A DNA stretch of 64,000 nucleotides from Sphingopyxis sp. 113P3 (GTDB lineage Bacteria > Pseudomonadota > Alphaproteobacteria > Sphingomonadales > Sphingomonadaceae): assembly GCF_001278035.1 (NCBI RefSeq), contig NZ_CP009452.1:653501-717500 (forward strand). Direction: 5' to 3'. Position 1 is the stretch's first letter. Every line of letters starts with the position of its first letter. Below are positions 62,497 through 64,000 of the stretch, in pieces. The translations under genes and the position numbers were made by a program. The notes under the pieces were generated by a model. It was not told where the DNA came from. It was given only the letters and a program-made list of their open reading frames with translations, and did no database searches.

Positions 62497-64000
62497 ATGT
62501 ACGATCTGGTAATTCGCGGCGGCACGGTCGTCGATGGCACGGGCGCCGCTCCCTTCGTTGCCGATGTCGCGATCGAGGGTGACCGAATTGCCGCGGTGGG
62601 CGCCAATCTGGGCTCCGGTCGCGAAGAGATCGACGCCAGCGGCAAGATTGTCGCGCCGGGCTTTGTCGACGTCCACACCCATTATGACGGGCAGGCGACC
62701 TGGGATGCGGAAATGGCGCCGTCGAGCTGGCACGGGGTCACCACCGTCGTGATGGGCAATTGCGGGGTCGGCTTCGCGCCGGCGAAGCCCGACCGCCACG
62801 AGTGGCTGATTTCGCTGATGGAGGGGGTCGAGGACATCCCGGGCTCTGCGCTCGCGGAAGGCATGCGCTGGGATTGGGAGACGTTTCCCGAATATATGGA
62901 CGCGCTCGAACGGCTGCCGCGCACCATCGATGTGGCGTGCCATGTTCCACATGGCGCGGTGCGGGCCTATGTGCTCGGCGACCGCGAAAAGCCTGGCGCG
63001 ATTCCGACCGAAGAAGACATAGCGGAGATGTCGCGCATCGTCGAGGAAGGCGTGCGCGCGGGCGCCCTGGGATTCTCGACCAGCCGCACCGTGCTTCACA
63101 AATCGGTCGATGGCGAACTCGTTCCCGGGACCACCGCGACGGCCGAGGAACTGATCGCGATCGGCCGTGCGATGGGGCGCGTGGGCTATGGCGTATTCGA
63201 AATGGCGAGCGATCTGAAGCGCGAGTGGAACGAGTTTCAGTGGATGGGGGACCTTAGCCGCGAGACCGGCCTGCCGGTGACTTTCGCGGCGCTCCAGTCG
63301 ATCGCCAAGGAGCTGCCGCTCGAGGAGCAGATCGAGGAAATGCGGCGCCAGAACGCGACCGGCGCGAATATTGTCGCGCAGATCGCGCTGCGCGGCAACG
63401 GGGTGATCATGGCCTGGCAGGGCACCGTTCACCCCTTCCGCTTCAAGCCCGCGTGGAACGAGATTGAGGGACTGCCCTGGGAAGCGCAGCTTGCACATCT
63501 CAAGGATCCCGCCTTCCGCACCCGCATGACGCAGGAGCCCAACGTCTATCCCGAGAGCGATATCCTCGACTTCCTGAAGGTCGTCGCCGAAGGCTGGCCG
63601 GTTCATTTCGAGATGGACCCCGACTTCAACTACGAGCCGCGGATGGACGAGAGCATCGCCGCGCGCGCGGCGGCTGCGGGGGTGACGCCCGCCGAATATG
63701 CCTATGATCTTCTGATGAAGGACGATGGCAAGGGCTTCATCTATTTCCCCATCCTCAACTATCGCGACGGCAACCTCAATTTCCTCGAGGCCCTGCAGGC
63801 GGCGGACGACACGGTGAACAGCCTGTCGGACGGCGGCGCGCATTGCGGCACGATCTGCGACGCGGCCTCGCCAACCTTCATGCTGCAGCACTGGGTGCGC
63901 GACCGCAAAGGCCATCGGATTGCGCTTGAACATGCGATCAAGCGCCAGTGCCGGGACACGGCGCTTCTCTATGGGCTCGACGACCGCGGCCTGCTCGCAC
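62497..64000 (+). CDS. N-acyl-D-amino-acid deacylase family amidohydrolase (partial)
   Basis: The 501 codons present run open from ATG 62497 to the window end. [16 protein letters not shown] and [17 protein letters not shown], with the HxH metal motif, identify the amidohydrolase D-aminoacylase group; [16 protein letters not shown] and [13 protein letters not shown] agree. These enzymes remove acyl groups from D-amino acids or hydrolyse related amides. GGGAG stands upstream. The C-terminus lies beyond the window. Confidence 0.93.
   Translation, partial: MYDLVIRGGTVVDGTGAAPFVADVAIEGDRIAAVGANLGSGREEIDASGKIVAPGFVDVHTHYDGQATWDAEMAPSSWHGVTTVVMGNCGVGFAPAKPDRHEWLISLMEGVEDIPGSALAEGMRWDWETFPEYMDALERLPRTIDVACHVPHGAVRAYVLGDREKPGAIPTEEDIAEMSRIVEEGVRAGALGFSTSRTVLHKSVDGELVPGTTATAEELIAIGRAMGRVGYGVFEMASDLKREWNEFQWMGDLSRETGLPVTFAALQSIAKELPLEEQIEEMRRQNATGANIVAQIALRGNGVIMAWQGTVHPFRFKPAWNEIEGLPWEAQLAHLKDPAFRTRMTQEPNVYPESDILDFLKVVAEGWPVHFEMDPDFNYEPRMDESIAARAAAAGVTPAEYAYDLLMKDDGKGFIYFPILNYRDGNLNFLEALQAADDTVNSLSDGGAHCGTICDAASPTFMLQHWVRDRKGHRIALEHAIKRQCRDTALLYGLDDRGLLA

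Noticed and set aside
62188..63933. A 581-codon minus-strand frame at the right edge
   Set aside because: The opposite strand codes for a clear amidohydrolase that runs off the window; the minus frame has no recognisable protein and overlaps the methyltransferase gene.

Overview
This window looks like a chromosomal segment of a high-GC alphaproteobacterium of the order Sphingomonadales, probably Sphingopyxis-like. The grounds are sphingomonad-type TonB-dependent receptors, the yebC-ruvC-ruvA-ruvB-ybgC-tolQRAB-pal gene order, GapR (DUF2312), the alphaproteobacterial ATP synthase inhibitor zeta (DUF1476) and a bolA-grxD pair. The genus is inference; the order is fairly safe.

Layout. (1) 86-4115: a TonB-dependent receptor, an ISL3-family insertion sequence with a tandemly duplicated right end, and tRNA-Leu(GAG). 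(2) 4357-20838: a secreted-type lipoprotein, a second TonB-dependent receptor and a complete type II secretion operon, gspCDEFGHIJKLMNO. The lipoprotein-receptor-T2SS arrangement resembles the Caulobacter locus for the extracellular lipoprotein ElpS, as I recall it. (3) 20825-29255, minus strand: the envelope and recombination cluster yebC-ruvC-ruvA-(GFA)-(small membrane protein)-ruvB-ybgC-tolQRAB-pal. (4) 29343-34319: small conserved genes (YbjQ-like, GapR, DUF1244), pyruvate kinase, two unrecognised genes and the N-degron leucyltransferase Bpt.

(5) 34521-40682 is the most unusual region: a probable four-gene operon. It encodes an FAD/NAD(P) oxidoreductase fused to two cyclic-nucleotide-binding domains and a four-cluster ferredoxin; a membrane protein with HX13H in two helices, the pattern that binds two b hemes in cytochrome b; an FHA-domain/one-TM/decaheme cytochrome c; and a CpdA-type cyclic nucleotide phosphodiesterase. 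I infer a trans-membrane electron conduit controlled by a cyclic nucleotide and perhaps by phosphorylation. (6) 40679-43182, minus: a D-2-hydroxyacid dehydrogenase and cysS.

(7) 43217-59993, minus strand: a second unusual region. In transcription order it encodes an exported TPR-CHAT protease-like protein, a CHASE2-class III adenylate cyclase, an exported FecR-like protein, the TpsB outer-membrane transporter and a 2935-residue filamentous-haemagglutinin-like TpsA exoprotein with a recent 358-residue internal duplication. (8) 60144-64000: ATPase zeta, bolA, grxD, a PhnA-domain protein, an exported methyltransferase and the start of an N-acyl-D-amino-acid deacylase that runs off the window.

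The window thus holds a predicted cAMP maker, a double cNMP sensor and a cAMP-degrading enzyme; a functional link between regions 5 and 7 is speculation. Stretches without genes are short and are described in the feature list; no CRISPR array or rRNA was seen.
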